DNA from: Bin87 sp965207585
GTDB taxonomy: Bacteria; Chloroflexota; Dehalococcoidia; Lucifugimonadales; UBA3495
Length of the DNA: 64,000 nucleotides
Direction: 5' to 3'
NCBI GenBank assembly: GCA_965207585.1
Contig: CBDBMT010000002.1
Coordinates: forward strand, 1-64,000
This document shows positions 35,533 through 44,836 of this stretch, in pieces. Positions within the stretch are counted from its first letter, which is position 1; each line of letters begins with the position of its first letter. The position numbers and the translations under genes are program-made. The notes under the pieces are model-generated. The model was not told the DNA's origin and ran no database searches. It worked only from the letters and a program-made list of their open reading frames with translations.

Positions 35533-36875
35533 GTCGCTTCCTCCGAAAGGCGGAAAGCGAGGCCGGCCCGAATGGACCGACCCCGCTCTCCGGTTCAAGA
35601 TGCAGGTCTTGGGTGCGGTCCATTCCGCCGCTTTGGTGTTCGCCGGTGGCGAGACACGCCGAACGGGGCCGCCTCCCCCTGTTGGGAGAGACGACCCCGC
35701 TCTTGGGTACCTATTCGATTGTCAGTGGCGGCCCGTGAGCCGCCCGGGTTGCCGCCCTACCGCCCAGCGAGGCGGCGGGCTTTGGGTTACCGCCGGTTCG
35801 CCGGTTGCTCCAACCGGCCCGTGATTACCGTGAACCCAGGATGTTCGTTGTTGCTGTGGATCACCTCCTCGATGTGGTTTGAGTTGTAGTTGTCGTCGTT
35901 GTCGCTGACGTTCGGCCCATTGCCGACGACGGTAACGGCGTTGGTAATTGGCGCGATGGCCCGCCGCTTGCCCCCGAGTTCCCGCCGTCCGCTGCGCCGC
36001 ATTGGAGACAACGCCGTTGCCCGCCCTAACCTGCAAATGCCCCCGTCGGCCGGCGACAGCCACGGGATGGTCATAGCCCCGGACTGCGTGACCGTGACCG
36101 GCACACCGCTTCCCACGCAAGGCACCATGCGCCCAGAGTGATGGCCGGAGTCAGGCGCCCAACCGGCCGTGCGGCATAAGACGCCCCGGGCCGGATGCCT
36201 GGCTTGAGAAACGGAGCGATGAGGGGGAAAAGAGGAACGCCGCCGTGGTGATGGCGCTATCGCGCGTTCACCGGACGGCGGGCCAAAGCAGGCGCAGCCT
36301 GGCCCAGGGAATGTTCAACGTCCTGGTGGGCTGCGCAAGGAAAGGGCCGCGGTCCGGCTGGTCTCAGCCGTCAAACCGCAGGCGTGAGGAAGCGGCCGAG
36401 GCGCCGTCAGCGCATCAACCGCAGGGTGAAGGGGTAAGGCGAAGCGGGTCAGCCGCTCCGCGAGTGAGGATGAGAGGCCGGAGTTACTGGCCCGGGTTCC
36501 TGGTCCTGTCTGGCACCTCCTGGGCAAATGGTGATAGTGATACCGACAATGCACCGCATCGAACCGGTCGCCGGAGGAGCAGGGCTCGACCCCGGTTCCG
36601 CATCACGCAGCGGGCGGGCGCTTATCCTCGTGGTCCGCCGCCGGGAGAGCAGGGCTCGATCCCGAAACAACGCACCGGGTCGGGGATGGACCCTCCAGTT
36701 TTCTGGGCTGGAAACACTGGAAAAAGCCAGACAACGCATTCAATTATTCACGAACCCATGAGCCAAAGAAACCCCAAAACCCACCTTTCCGCCCCTTGTC
36801 GGCCAAAGTGTTCGCAACCAGGTCGCAACGGAGTCGCAGGAACGGAATGGCCGTTCCGCCCGCGCCCCCGGCAGC
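35533..36875. other. Long non-coding stretch (1.3 kb)
   Basis: I see no reliable gene. A minus-strand frame at 35787-36128 (113 codons, containing a polar run NVSDNDDNYNSNHIEE) lacks a ribosome site. Minor repeats are present: GACCCCGCTCT near 35580 and 35693, and gagcagggctcga near 36580 and 36650. The region may hold promoters for the triple-HTH gene on its left side. Confidence 0.4.
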
Positions 36876-37766
36876 CTACTTGCGCCACAAACCCAGGGTG
36901 AGGAAGCGGCGCAGCCGGAGCATCTTGCGGTCCACTATCGCCTCATCCAGCAACTCATTCCGGCGCCGGACCTCCTGACGCCGGTCGCCCCAGTCCCAGG
37001 GCCGCGTCGCCGGAGGCAGGGTGAGCTCGTGCTTCTCGATCAGCTCGATCTCGAACTCCAGGCGCCGCTGACGGGTGTTCAGGATGTCCATTGCATCAGT
37101 GGCCGCTCCGAAGGCGTCCCGGGCCTCCCGCCACTGGACAATCACCGCCGTGGCCGCGTCGCCGTACACCAGCTCCTCGCCGGGTTCCGCCTCGGCGGTA
37201 ACCAGGTCGGGATAAACCCGCAGGGGCCGCTGGACCACGGGCTTGGCCGCTGCCGCGCCCTGAACGGCAGGCTGCGATTTCGCCACGGCGCCCGCCGATG
37301 AATTCGCCGAACCTGCCGCCGACGCTCCCGTGGTCGCCGCCGCGCCATTGCCCGCCGCCTCCAGCGCCGCCACTCGCCGCGCCAGCTCGCCGAGGGTTTT
37401 AGCCTGCTCCTCGACGGCGCTCTGCCCTTCCTGGCGCACCGCCTCCAGACCCTCCGATAGGGCCTTTTCCAGCGCCGCCACCCGGTCCGCCACCTCCGCC
37501 AAACCTCTGCGCTGCTGCGCCGCCGCCGTCCCGCCGCCCTGCACCAAGTAGCTTTCCAATGCGTCGGCCAAACGCGGGGTCAACCGGGCCGAACCCTCGG
37601 CCCGCGACAGGGTGCGGTAACTGACGCCCAGGACCTCCGCACCTTTCACCTTGCCATGCTCCGACACCACGTCCCGCAGCAAGGCCAGGAGCCGCATCTC
37701 CCGCAGGCTCTCCACGCTCCGGCTGCTGGCCGGATACGGCTCCTCTCCGTTCCCGTCAGACCTCAT
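36876..37766 (-). CDS. HTH plus coiled-coil protein
   Basis: A 296-residue protein. Residues about 15-70 contain a helix-turn-helix (GKVKGAEVLGVSYRTLSRAEG). Residues about 85-145 form a predicted coiled coil (LAEVADRVAALEKALSE, then LGELARRVAALEAA). A low-complexity Ala/Gly/Ser linker follows, then a basic helical C-terminus (RRNELLDEAIVDRKMLRLRRFL). ATG 37766 is preceded by GGGAGGTGG; the frame continues 93 codons upstream but into non-coding repeats. DNA binding with oligomerisation suggests a regulator or a DNA-organising/partition protein. It is followed upstream by three copies of a 19-bp repeat that could be its sites. Confidence 0.65.
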   Translation of the reverse strand: MRSDGNGEEPYPASSRSVESLREMRLLALLRDVVSEHGKVKGAEVLGVSYRTLSRAEGSARLTPRLADALESYLVQGGGTAAAQQRRGLAEVADRVAALEKALSEGLEAVRQEGQSAVEEQAKTLGELARRVAALEAAGNGAAATTGASAAGSANSSAGAVAKSQPAVQGAAAAKPVVQRPLRVYPDLVTAEAEPGEELVYGDAATAVIVQWREARDAFGAATDAMDILNTRQRRLEFEIELIEKHELTLPPATRPWDWGDRRQEVRRRNELLDEAIVDRKMLRLRRFLTLGLWRK

Positions 37767-39151
37767 GGTCGCCACCTCCCAGGGCGAGATTGCACTATTG
37801 CAACTTTGCAACGGGGCGCTGTCCACCGCCGCCTCCCGTGGCCGCTGGACAACTGTCCGATTTCCTACTTGGCGCTGTCCAACGGGGGTGGAATCTGCCC
37901 TGGAACCAAAGTGTTCGCCAAAACCGTCCGATAGGGGGTGATTGCCCCCGATTTCAGGTTCAACTGGACAGAATTGGACACCTGTCCACCAGCAACAAAT
38001 CCCTGTACACGGGTATGACACCACACCGGCCTGTCCAAATCCCATGCCTTATAAGGGGTGACGCCGGCGTCACCATGTTGGGGGATCACGGCCAGGCCGC
38101 CGAAGCTGTCATCGAGATGGGCCAGGGACTCCAGGATGGAGCGCCCCGGTGCTTGCCGTTATGCAACCGACACCGGCGGGAGGAGACCCTCCGGGCGCAG
38201 CGCCGCCGTCCCCTGCCGGCCCGGCCGACCCTGCAAACCGACTTGCAGAAATACAAGTGGACCGGAACCGGACCTTACTGGGGATTGCTCGCAAGAACGG
38301 CTCTGGGACGCCGATATGCCCCCGTTTCAAGTTGAGAATGGCCGCCACTTGTATTTCTACAACTGGCGCTGATCCCTGTACACGGGTATGACATAGAATC
38401 CGCCCCTGGCCGGGTTCCCGGAGAGGTGATTTTGCGCCGGAAGGAGAGGCGGACCGGCCGGTCTCAACCGGTCTGGAGTTCCTTATCTTCGCCGCCGGAA
38501 CCGGCCTCCAAGTCAACGGCATCCTGGCGGAGATGGTCAGGCTCATCGCAGCCGACGGCGCTCGCGTCGCAGGACTCCACCCACGCTCCACGTACCCCGG
38601 GAGGTGGCGGCAACCACCCGTCTCGGGTCATCCACCTTCACGAGCGCACGACCCGAGCGGAGCATCGCCCAGCCTGATACGTCATCAATCAAGGGGACGA
38701 CGGCGCCGTTCACCGGGGGCAACCAGATCGCGGCGCTTGCCGGGACCGGGCTGGAGATTTACTTCCCAAAAGGGAAATACGTCCCGACTTTCCGGAACCG
38801 GCCCTTACCTGAAATCGCCTGCAAACTGCGATATTCGGCCCGAAAAGTTCCATATGTGTTGAGTTCGAAAGGGGCGGGAAAATGCCCAAAAGGGAATCAA
38901 AGGCAATTCCTGTACACGGGTATGACATCAGATCCGGCCCGGTCAGGGTCCCCGAATGTGTGATTTGGCGACGGGATGCGATATTGTCGGGGCTTCGGTA
39001 CGGGGCCGGGGCAAGGTCGTCGGCGCCGTGGGCAAGAGGAGGCGCTCGGAGCTGTCAAAGCCGGAAAAACGCGGCACGAGGTTGAGAGGTGGTTGACAAG
39101 GATGCGCCGGTGGCCCACGATCAGAGTAAGACCGGATAACAAGAGGTGATC
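37767..39151. repeat. Non-coding region with three 19-bp repeats (CCTGTACACGGGTATGACA)
   Basis: Exact copies lie at 38002-38020, 38375-38393 and 38909-38927, all on the plus strand. The last two are embedded in longer diverged repeats of some 200 bp: CCGGAACCGG-CCTTAC about 110-130 bp before, and GTGATTT…CGGG about 40 bp after. Each copy follows an inverted-repeat pair; for the second, agaaatacaagtgg (about 38247-38261) pairs with its complement near 38346-38359. No gene is visible. It may be a family of structured RNA or MITE-like units, or binding sites. Confidence 0.6.
39093..39135 (+). promoter_or_regulatory. Shared promoter box, copy 1
   Basis: TTGACA (39093-39098), a 17-bp spacer, CACGAT (39116-39121), then the conserved GAGTAAGACCGG. 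It matches 57021-57063 almost base for base over 40 bp and lies 17 bp before the RHH antitoxin start. Confidence 0.65.
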
Positions 39152-39409
39152 ATGCCGAGAACGACCAAGACCATCACGTTCTCCTTGCCGCCGGAGATGG
39201 CGGAGCGGCTGGACGAGGCATTGCAGGGGCAGGGCCGGTCCAGGAGCGAGTTCCTGCGAGAAGCGGTGGTCCGCTACATCGAGGAGTGCGAGTGGCGGCA
39301 ACTGCTCCGGTACGGTGAGGAACGGGCCAGGGGTCGGGGCATCGGCTCTGAGGACGTCGCTGACTTGGTGGAGGAGTACCGGGCCGAGGCGGGCCGGTCC
39401 CAAGCATGA
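39152..39409 (+). CDS. Ribbon-helix-helix antitoxin
   Basis: An 85-residue protein with an N-terminal ribbon-helix-helix (TKTITFSLPPEMAERLDEA, then SRSEFLREAVVRYIEE) and a charged C-terminal helix for toxin binding. ATG 39152 has GAGGTG just upstream. It overlaps the following PIN gene by 4 bp. It would bind its own promoter, here the shared TTGACA box, and neutralise the toxin. Confidence 0.85.
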   Translation: MPRTTKTITFSLPPEMAERLDEALQGQGRSRSEFLREAVVRYIEECEWRQLLRYGEERARGRGIGSEDVADLVEEYRAEAGRSQA

Positions 39410-39816
39410 GAGTGGTGCTGGACACCAACGTGATCATCTCCGCCCTGAACTTCCCCGGTAACGAGCGATTGGCGCTGGAGTTGGCTCTGCGGGGAAGGTT
39501 CGAGTTGGTGCTGTCCTGGTTCGTCCTGGGAGAGGTGGCCGGGGTACTGACGCGCAAGTTCGGATGGGACGCAGAACGCGCGTCCCAGGCGATAAGGACC
39601 TTGGAGAACGCTGCCACCGTGATCGAGCCGCCGCGTCTGGAGGAAGTCATTGAGGGCGGCCACGCCGACAACCGGGTGCTGGAGTGCGCGGTGGCCGCCG
39701 GGGCCGACTACCTGGTGACCGGCGACCGGAGGCATCTGCTGCCCATCGGAGAACACCGGGGCACGATAATCGTCAATGCCCCACGCTTCCTGTCGGCGCT
39801 GGCACAGGTCCGGTAG
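39406..39816 (+). CDS. PIN-domain toxin (putative toxin PIN family)
   Basis: A 136-residue RNase of the toxin-type PIN family. The signature is MRVVLDTNVIISALNFPG at the N-terminus, the Glu in LGEVAGVLTRKFG, HADNRVLECAVAAGADYLVTGD with the third and fourth acidic residues, and HLLPIG near the end. The start codon overlaps the antitoxin stop (ATGA). It is a second toxin-antitoxin pair in the island and resembles plasmid-type addiction modules; the RNA target is unknown. Confidence 0.87.
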   Translation: MRVVLDTNVIISALNFPGNERLALELALRGRFELVLSWFVLGEVAGVLTRKFGWDAERASQAIRTLENAATVIEPPRLEEVIEGGHADNRVLECAVAAGADYLVTGDRRHLLPIGEHRGTIIVNAPRFLSALAQVR

Positions 39817-39995
39817 ATGGAAGAACAACCGCATCCCTACGACCGCTAAGTCTCTTTCCGAATAATGCAGCCGTCGCGTAAAATGACATTGTGCGGAAAT
39901 TCAAGGCTGAAGATTGATCCACAATTGCTGCACATAACGCGCTCCCGTGGCTGCGGACACCCGGCGCATAGCCGTCCAGCACAAACACGATAATC

Positions 39996-42900
39996 ATGCC
40001 ATTACCCGGCGGGGCCAGCGATAAATCTGGCAATCGGTACGAACTTCTCTGGACCGTCGTCAACATGGCGGAGGTTCTGAGTGGAGAAGCCCAATCCATT
40101 TCCCTTGAGCCTGTCGGTGACGATGGCCAAGGGGTGGAGTTCACCGTCACGGCGCCTACGGGTACTGAATATCACCAAGTGAAACGTCAGCGGACAAGCC
40201 GTGGCGTCTGGTCTTTATCAGAACTGGCCAAAGAAGGGGTGCTGGGCCACTTCTTTCGGATCCTGGACGCAAGGTCAGCTCAGGTCGTGTTCGTATCCGG
40301 TGATCCCACACCCACCCTTAAGGTACTCGCCCAACGGGCCAGAGACGCGACTTCATGGGAAGTTTTCGAACGCTGGTTTGTGTCTTCCAAAATTTGGTCA
40401 ACTCACTTTGCCGATCTACATCAGCGCTGGGGGGCAGCCCGTAGAGAGGATTCATACGAACGCCTCAAGAGGATCCAAGTCATCCTTGGTGACGAGAAAA
40501 TTCTTCGGAAACTTGCTCACGCCAGGTTAGGCTTGTTGCTAGATGGCGACCCTGCCAACGCGACAGATGTCCTGGCTCAATTCGCGCTGAACCGGATCCA
40601 CCAAACATTGACGGCGGAAGATATCTGGCAGCATCTGCATCAGCGGAATTTCCACCGGCAGACGTGGGCCGATGATGATGAAGTGGTCAACGCGATTGCC
40701 GACCTGAACCGGACCTACCAGGCGGGCATACAGTCTTGGGGCATCGGCGGCTATTCCATCCCTCGGCACGAGACTCAGCAACTGGTGGATTACTTCAAGG
40801 ATGAAAGTACAAGAAAGGCCGCACTGGTCACAGGCACGGCAGGGGTCGGGAAGTCGTCCGTCATCTCTCAGGTTCTGGACGATGCGGAGATCAAGCAACT
40901 ACGGATGTTGGCCCTACGCGTAGACCACTTGGAACCGGCCGAGCGTCCAGAAGCGTTGGGTAGGCATATGAGGCTGCCGGCATCTCCTGTGCGAACCCTC
41001 GCGGCAGTGGCACAAGGCCAAGATTGTCTCTTGGTGATCGACCAACTCGACGCCGTCAGCGTAGCATCCGGGCGAAACCCCCAGTTTTTCGACTGCGTCG
41101 GCGCAATGCTGGAGGAAGCTCGCCAGCATCCTAACATGAGGGTGCTCAGCGCCTGCCGTCGGTTCGACGTTGACAACGATATCAGGCTGCGCGCTCTGGT
41201 CGGGGAGGACGGGATCGCCCAGGAATTTCGTGTTGAATCTTTCGACGTTGAGACTGTGCGTTCCCTGTTGGAGCAGTTGGGTTTTGATCCGGATCAATTC
41301 AGCGCCAAGCAGATTGACCTCCTCGCCCTCCCTCTACATATGCACCTTCTGTCGGAGGCGGCCAAAGGCGGCTCCGTTGATACCAGTGTTTTGCAAACCA
41401 CCAAAGACCTGTACGACGCGTTCTGGCGCTACAAACGGCAGGCGCTCCAATCCCGCGGAGTGTCCCCCGATCAAATGCGCGAAGTGGTCGACTTCGTGGT
41501 CACTCGGATGACCGACCGCGAGTTGCTCTTCGTTCCAGAATCCCTGCTGGATGACCACGCGGACGCCATGGCTGCCTTGGCATCGGAGAATATCTTGGCG
41601 AGCGACGGGTTACGGGTCTCTTTCTTCCACGAAAGTTTCCTGGATTACGCTTTTGCCAGGCGGATGGAGGCCACTGGAGACGACCTGGCCGCCTACATCC
41701 TTGCCCGAGAGCAGAGCCTCTTCGTGCGTTCCCAAGTGAGGCAGGTGCTTTTGCACCGCCGCGACGGAGTCCCTGGAGACTATCTGCGGGATCTCGATTC
41801 CATTTTCAACGACGGCGGCATCCGCGCTCACCTCAAGTCCATCGTAATATCGCTATTGGGAGCTTTGGATGACCCAATCGAAGATGAGTGGCGACTCCTA
41901 GAACCTTTGTTGGCGTCAGAGTTGTCCAATCATGTGCTGCGCTCGATTTATAGTTCTGCACCCTGGTTCGACCTGCTGGATACCATCGGGGTATTGGGCC
42001 GCTGGTTGAATGGGAACGATGAGGCTTTGGTCAATCGGGCAATATGGCTGATGCACGGTATCCTACGAAGCCGGCCTGATCGGGTGGCGCAGTTGCTCAC
42101 TCCTTTCTTGGGCCGCTCGGCATCGTGGAACCAGCGCCTTTTACCCACAGTGTTATCCGCGGATCTCGAGACTAGCCGGCGGCTGTTTGACCTCGCCCTG
42201 GCGTTGACAAACGCCGGAGCAGCGGATGATGCTCTTATAGATCGAGACGGTTTTTCAGGACTTTGGCACACCGTACGCACACTGGCTGGCAAGAACCCAG
42301 GGTGGGCCTGCGAACTGATTGTGGCGTGCTGCAACAGGCTGTTGTCCCGCGCCCTGGCGGTCGGCGATACCAACCCGTTCGACATGATGACAGGTCCATC
42401 CAGCAGCGACGCACTTGGTGTGCAAGAGGCCTCAAACGGAGCGCCGCATACGTTCGTCAATCTGTTGCTGCCGTTCGTTTTCAACGTCCTTCAGAACGGT
42501 GCAGACCAGAGTAAAGACCAGCCTTGGAGCGATCCAGTCTGGCATCCACAGTATTATGCCAATGGGCACAGCTTCGGCGACATATTCCTGTTGTCCATGG
42601 AGTCAGCAATACGTTGGTTGGCGGAAAACGATCCCGATGCATTCAGGCAGCTAGCGGGACAGTTTCAGGCGTCCAGTTTCGAGACCATCCATTTCTTGTT
42701 TGCCCGAGGGTATCAAGCCAATGGAGAAGCGTTTGCTGATGAAGCAGCAGATTACGTCTCGGATGCCATCGCTAGATTTGGCGGCCATTATCCCGCCCGG
42801 GCCGGATGGGCTATCGCCAGCCTATTCCAAGCTGTGACGCCTCACTGTTCGGACGCAAGTCTGGCCACTCTTGAGCAGGCGATACTCGGCCATTACACTC

Positions 42901-44447
42901 CGTTCGAGATGACGCCGGAAGGGGTCAGATACCGGGGGGCAACGCAGTTTGAATTCCTCAGAGCTTTTGATGAATCTCGACTATCGCACCCAGCCTCAAT
43001 CCGGCTCGGCGAATTGCGCCGTAAGTTCCCTGACCCGGGCGAACCCGGGCCGAGCATCATGGAAGCTAGAATAGTAGGGTCTCCAATAGCCGAGAACTCG
43101 GCTGATCACATGAGCGACTCCGATTGGCTTAGCGCCATAGCGAGGTATCACCAAGAGTATTCCCCTTATGCCTGGGACGCCTGGGCTGGCGGCGCTGTGG
43201 AGCTTTCGCGTGTCTTGGAATCCCAAACGAAGCAGGATCCTGCGCGATTCGCCAACCTCGCCCATCAAATGTCCGACGACGTAAATCCCGTCTATTTCGA
43301 AGCGATACTGCGGGGATTGACCGGTTCTGACCTCAGTATTGACCAAATAGCAAAGGTTTGTCTCCGATGCCATCAGTTGACGAGCCGCCCTCTAGGTCGT
43401 TGGATCACCAGGCCGCTGGTCCATTTTCCAGGGGCCGTTTTGCCGCAGGAAACTCTGGAAATGACGGTATGGTACGCAACGCAAGATCCAGACCCTGAGC
43501 AGGATTCCACAGATTACCAGGGAGACTTGATGACCGCGGGGATCAACTGCGTCAGGGGCACGGCGGCGGACACAATTGCCAGGTTGATCTTCCAGGAACC
43601 TCGCTACCTCGAGTTCTTCAAACCTCACCTGCAAACTATGGTTCATGATCCTTCCCCTGCAGTACGAGCCCTGGTCGCATACGCCTTGCTTGCTGCGCTG
43701 AGATACGACCGCGATTTTGCCGTGCGGCACTTCGTTGAACTCTGTGCGGACGATGAGGTGTTGGGTACACGATTCGTCGAAGAATTCCTAAAGTACGGAG
43801 TACAAACTCACTTCCCCTACTTGGAACCTATTCTCTCCCGAATGTTGGTATCTGTTGACGATGACGTGGCGACAGCGGGGGCGCGTCAGTCTTGTCTGGC
43901 CTCACTGACCATCGAAGAGGCACTTCCGCTGGGTCGGCAGTGTGCCACCGGTTCCAAGCAGCTCAAGCTGGGTGCTGCGGAGGTCTACGCCGCCAATCTG
44001 AAGGTCAGCACCCTGCGCGCGGAGTGCGAGACCATGCTCGCTCAATTGTTTGACGACCATGACGCTGATGTTAGGAAAGCAGCGGCCGCGTGTTTTCGTC
44101 GTTTCAATGGGCGCGATCTGGCGGAATATGCCGATTTAGGCGGTCGCTATATCGTTAGTGCTGCGTTCACGACCCAAACCAATCCACTGATCATGGCACT
44201 GGTGGAAACAACCGCCAATGTTCCCGAGTTGATTGTGTCAGCCTCAGAGCGCTTCTTTGACCTTGCGGCGGCGGATATGCCCAACATGAACTTCTTCGAT
44301 ACCAGATCCGTGGCCATTCTGGTGGTCCGGGCGTACAGCCAGACCGCAGACGCCCAGATTAAAACCCGATGCCTAGACCTGATCGACCGGATGCACATCC
44401 TGGGGATATACGGTCTGGAAAGAGTCATGGAGGACATAGATCGTTAG
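39996..44447 (+). CDS. STAND NTPase with Cap4/DUF4297-like nuclease domain (Avs-like)
   Basis: A 1483-residue protein, probably a single-gene defence sensor. Residues about 5-110 (SDKSGNRYELLWTVV…, Glu in LEPVGDDG, then YHQVKRQ near 60) resemble the PD-(D/E)XK fold of Cap4/DUF4297 nucleases. A P-loop follows: Walker A GTAGVGKSS near 280 and Walker B CLLVIDQLDAV near 345. The FHESFLDYAFARR segment near 550 is typical of STAND/NACHT winged-helix regions. The last 900 residues are helical and HEAT/TPR-like, fit for recognising a phage protein. Known Avs proteins bind phage proteins, oligomerise and cut DNA. Assignment to an Avs subtype is not possible from sequence reading. There is no clear ribosome site at ATG 39996. 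Confidence 0.75.
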   Translation: MPLPGGASDKSGNRYELLWTVVNMAEVLSGEAQSISLEPVGDDGQGVEFTVTAPTGTEYHQVKRQRTSRGVWSLSELAKEGVLGHFFRILDARSAQVVFVSGDPTPTLKVLAQRARDATSWEVFERWFVSSKIWSTHFADLHQRWGAARREDSYERLKRIQVILGDEKILRKLAHARLGLLLDGDPANATDVLAQFALNRIHQTLTAEDIWQHLHQRNFHRQTWADDDEVVNAIADLNRTYQAGIQSWGIGGYSIPRHETQQLVDYFKDESTRKAALVTGTAGVGKSSVISQVLDDAEIKQLRMLALRVDHLEPAERPEALGRHMRLPASPVRTLAAVAQGQDCLLVIDQLDAVSVASGRNPQFFDCVGAMLEEARQHPNMRVLSACRRFDVDNDIRLRALVGEDGIAQEFRVESFDVETVRSLLEQLGFDPDQFSAKQIDLLALPLHMHLLSEAAKGGSVDTSVLQTTKDLYDAFWRYKRQALQSRGVSPDQMREVVDFVVTRMTDRELLFVPESLLDDHADAMAALASENILASDGLRVSFFHESFLDYAFARRMEATGDDLAAYILAREQSLFVRSQVRQVLLHRRDGVPGDYLRDLDSIFNDGGIRAHLKSIVISLLGALDDPIEDEWRLLEPLLASELSNHVLRSIYSSAPWFDLLDTIGVLGRWLNGNDEALVNRAIWLMHGILRSRPDRVAQLLTPFLGRSASWNQRLLPTVLSADLETSRRLFDLALALTNAGAADDALIDRDGFSGLWHTVRTLAGKNPGWACELIVACCNRLLSRALAVGDTNPFDMMTGPSSSDALGVQEASNGAPHTFVNLLLPFVFNVLQNGADQSKDQPWSDPVWHPQYYANGHSFGDIFLLSMESAIRWLAENDPDAFRQLAGQFQASSFETIHFLFARGYQANGEAFADEAADYVSDAIARFGGHYPARAGWAIASLFQAVTPHCSDASLATLEQAILGHYTPFEMTPEGVRYRGATQFEFLRAFDESRLSHPASIRLGELRRKFPDPGEPGPSIMEARIVGSPIAENSADHMSDSDWLSAIARYHQEYSPYAWDAWAGGAVELSRVLESQTKQDPARFANLAHQMSDDVNPVYFEAILRGLTGSDLSIDQIAKVCLRCHQLTSRPLGRWITRPLVHFPGAVLPQETLEMTVWYATQDPDPEQDSTDYQGDLMTAGINCVRGTAADTIARLIFQEPRYLEFFKPHLQTMVHDPSPAVRALVAYALLAALRYDRDFAVRHFVELCADDEVLGTRFVEEFLKYGVQTHFPYLEPILSRMLVSVDDDVATAGARQSCLASLTIEEALPLGRQCATGSKQLKLGAAEVYAANLKVSTLRAECETMLAQLFDDHDADVRKAAAACFRRFNGRDLAEYADLGGRYIVSAAFTTQTNPLIMALVETTANVPELIVSASERFFDLAAADMPNMNFFDTRSVAILVVRAYSQTADAQIKTRCLDLIDRMHILGIYGLERVMEDIDR

Positions 44448-44678
44448 CAAGCGACCGCTGGCCATCCCATTGTCGTGACAAGCTTGCAATCCCAAAGATC
44501 GGCCCGGCGCTCTGCGACTGATGTTGATTACAATGGTGCTAGGACCGCCTCCGGTTATGACGCCGTTGCCATCGCAACTTTGTCGATGTCATGCGGCAGA
44601 AATCCTGGTAGTCAATGCGTTAGAGTGTCTTGAGATATAAGGCGGAGGGTGCGTGGGAGGTGGCGGCGACCACATGAT

Positions 44679-44740
44679 TTGCAAAACATCTCCCCCCGTC
44701 CTCACAATGGGCGGCGAGGCCGAAATTGGACGTTTTGCAA
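44679..44740. promoter_or_regulatory. Interrupted inverted repeat upstream of the recombinase
   Basis: Arms TTGCAAAACATC and GACGTTTTGCAA are separated by 38 bp and lie about 100 bp before the recombinase gene. Size and position suit a recombinase-binding (att-type) or repressor site; which one cannot be told. Confidence 0.45.
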
Positions 44741-44757
44741 CCGCTGACAGTTGCTCG

Positions 44758-44806
44758 TTGACAGATACCGCTCGGGTGTTTCATGATACTGAGTAAGACC
44801 GGGTAA
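44758..44806 (+). promoter_or_regulatory. Shared promoter box, copy 3 (recombinase)
   Basis: TTGACA (44758-44763), 18-bp spacer, CATGAT, then GAGTAAGACCGGGTAAT. The spacer differs from the other two copies and is 2 bp longer before GAGTAAGAC. It lies about 30 bp before the recombinase start. Confidence 0.5.
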
Positions 44807-44836
44807 TTATACGCTACGACAAAAAGGGAAGCACAT

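Larger units (their letters stand above)
44448..44836. other. Recombinase upstream region
   Basis: The 389-bp gap carries an interrupted inverted repeat, TTGCAAAACATC (44679-44690) with GACGTTTTGCAA (44729-44740), 11 of 12 matching, and the third copy of the shared promoter box. No gene is present. Confidence 0.6.

Noticed and set aside
35787..36128. 113-codon minus-strand frame as a gene
   Set aside because: No ribosome site, unusual composition and no family pattern; kept only as a note in the non-coding entry.
36876..38045. N-terminal extension of the HTH/coiled-coil protein to 38045
   Set aside because: The extension reads through non-coding repeats, while ATG 37766 has a strong ribosome site.
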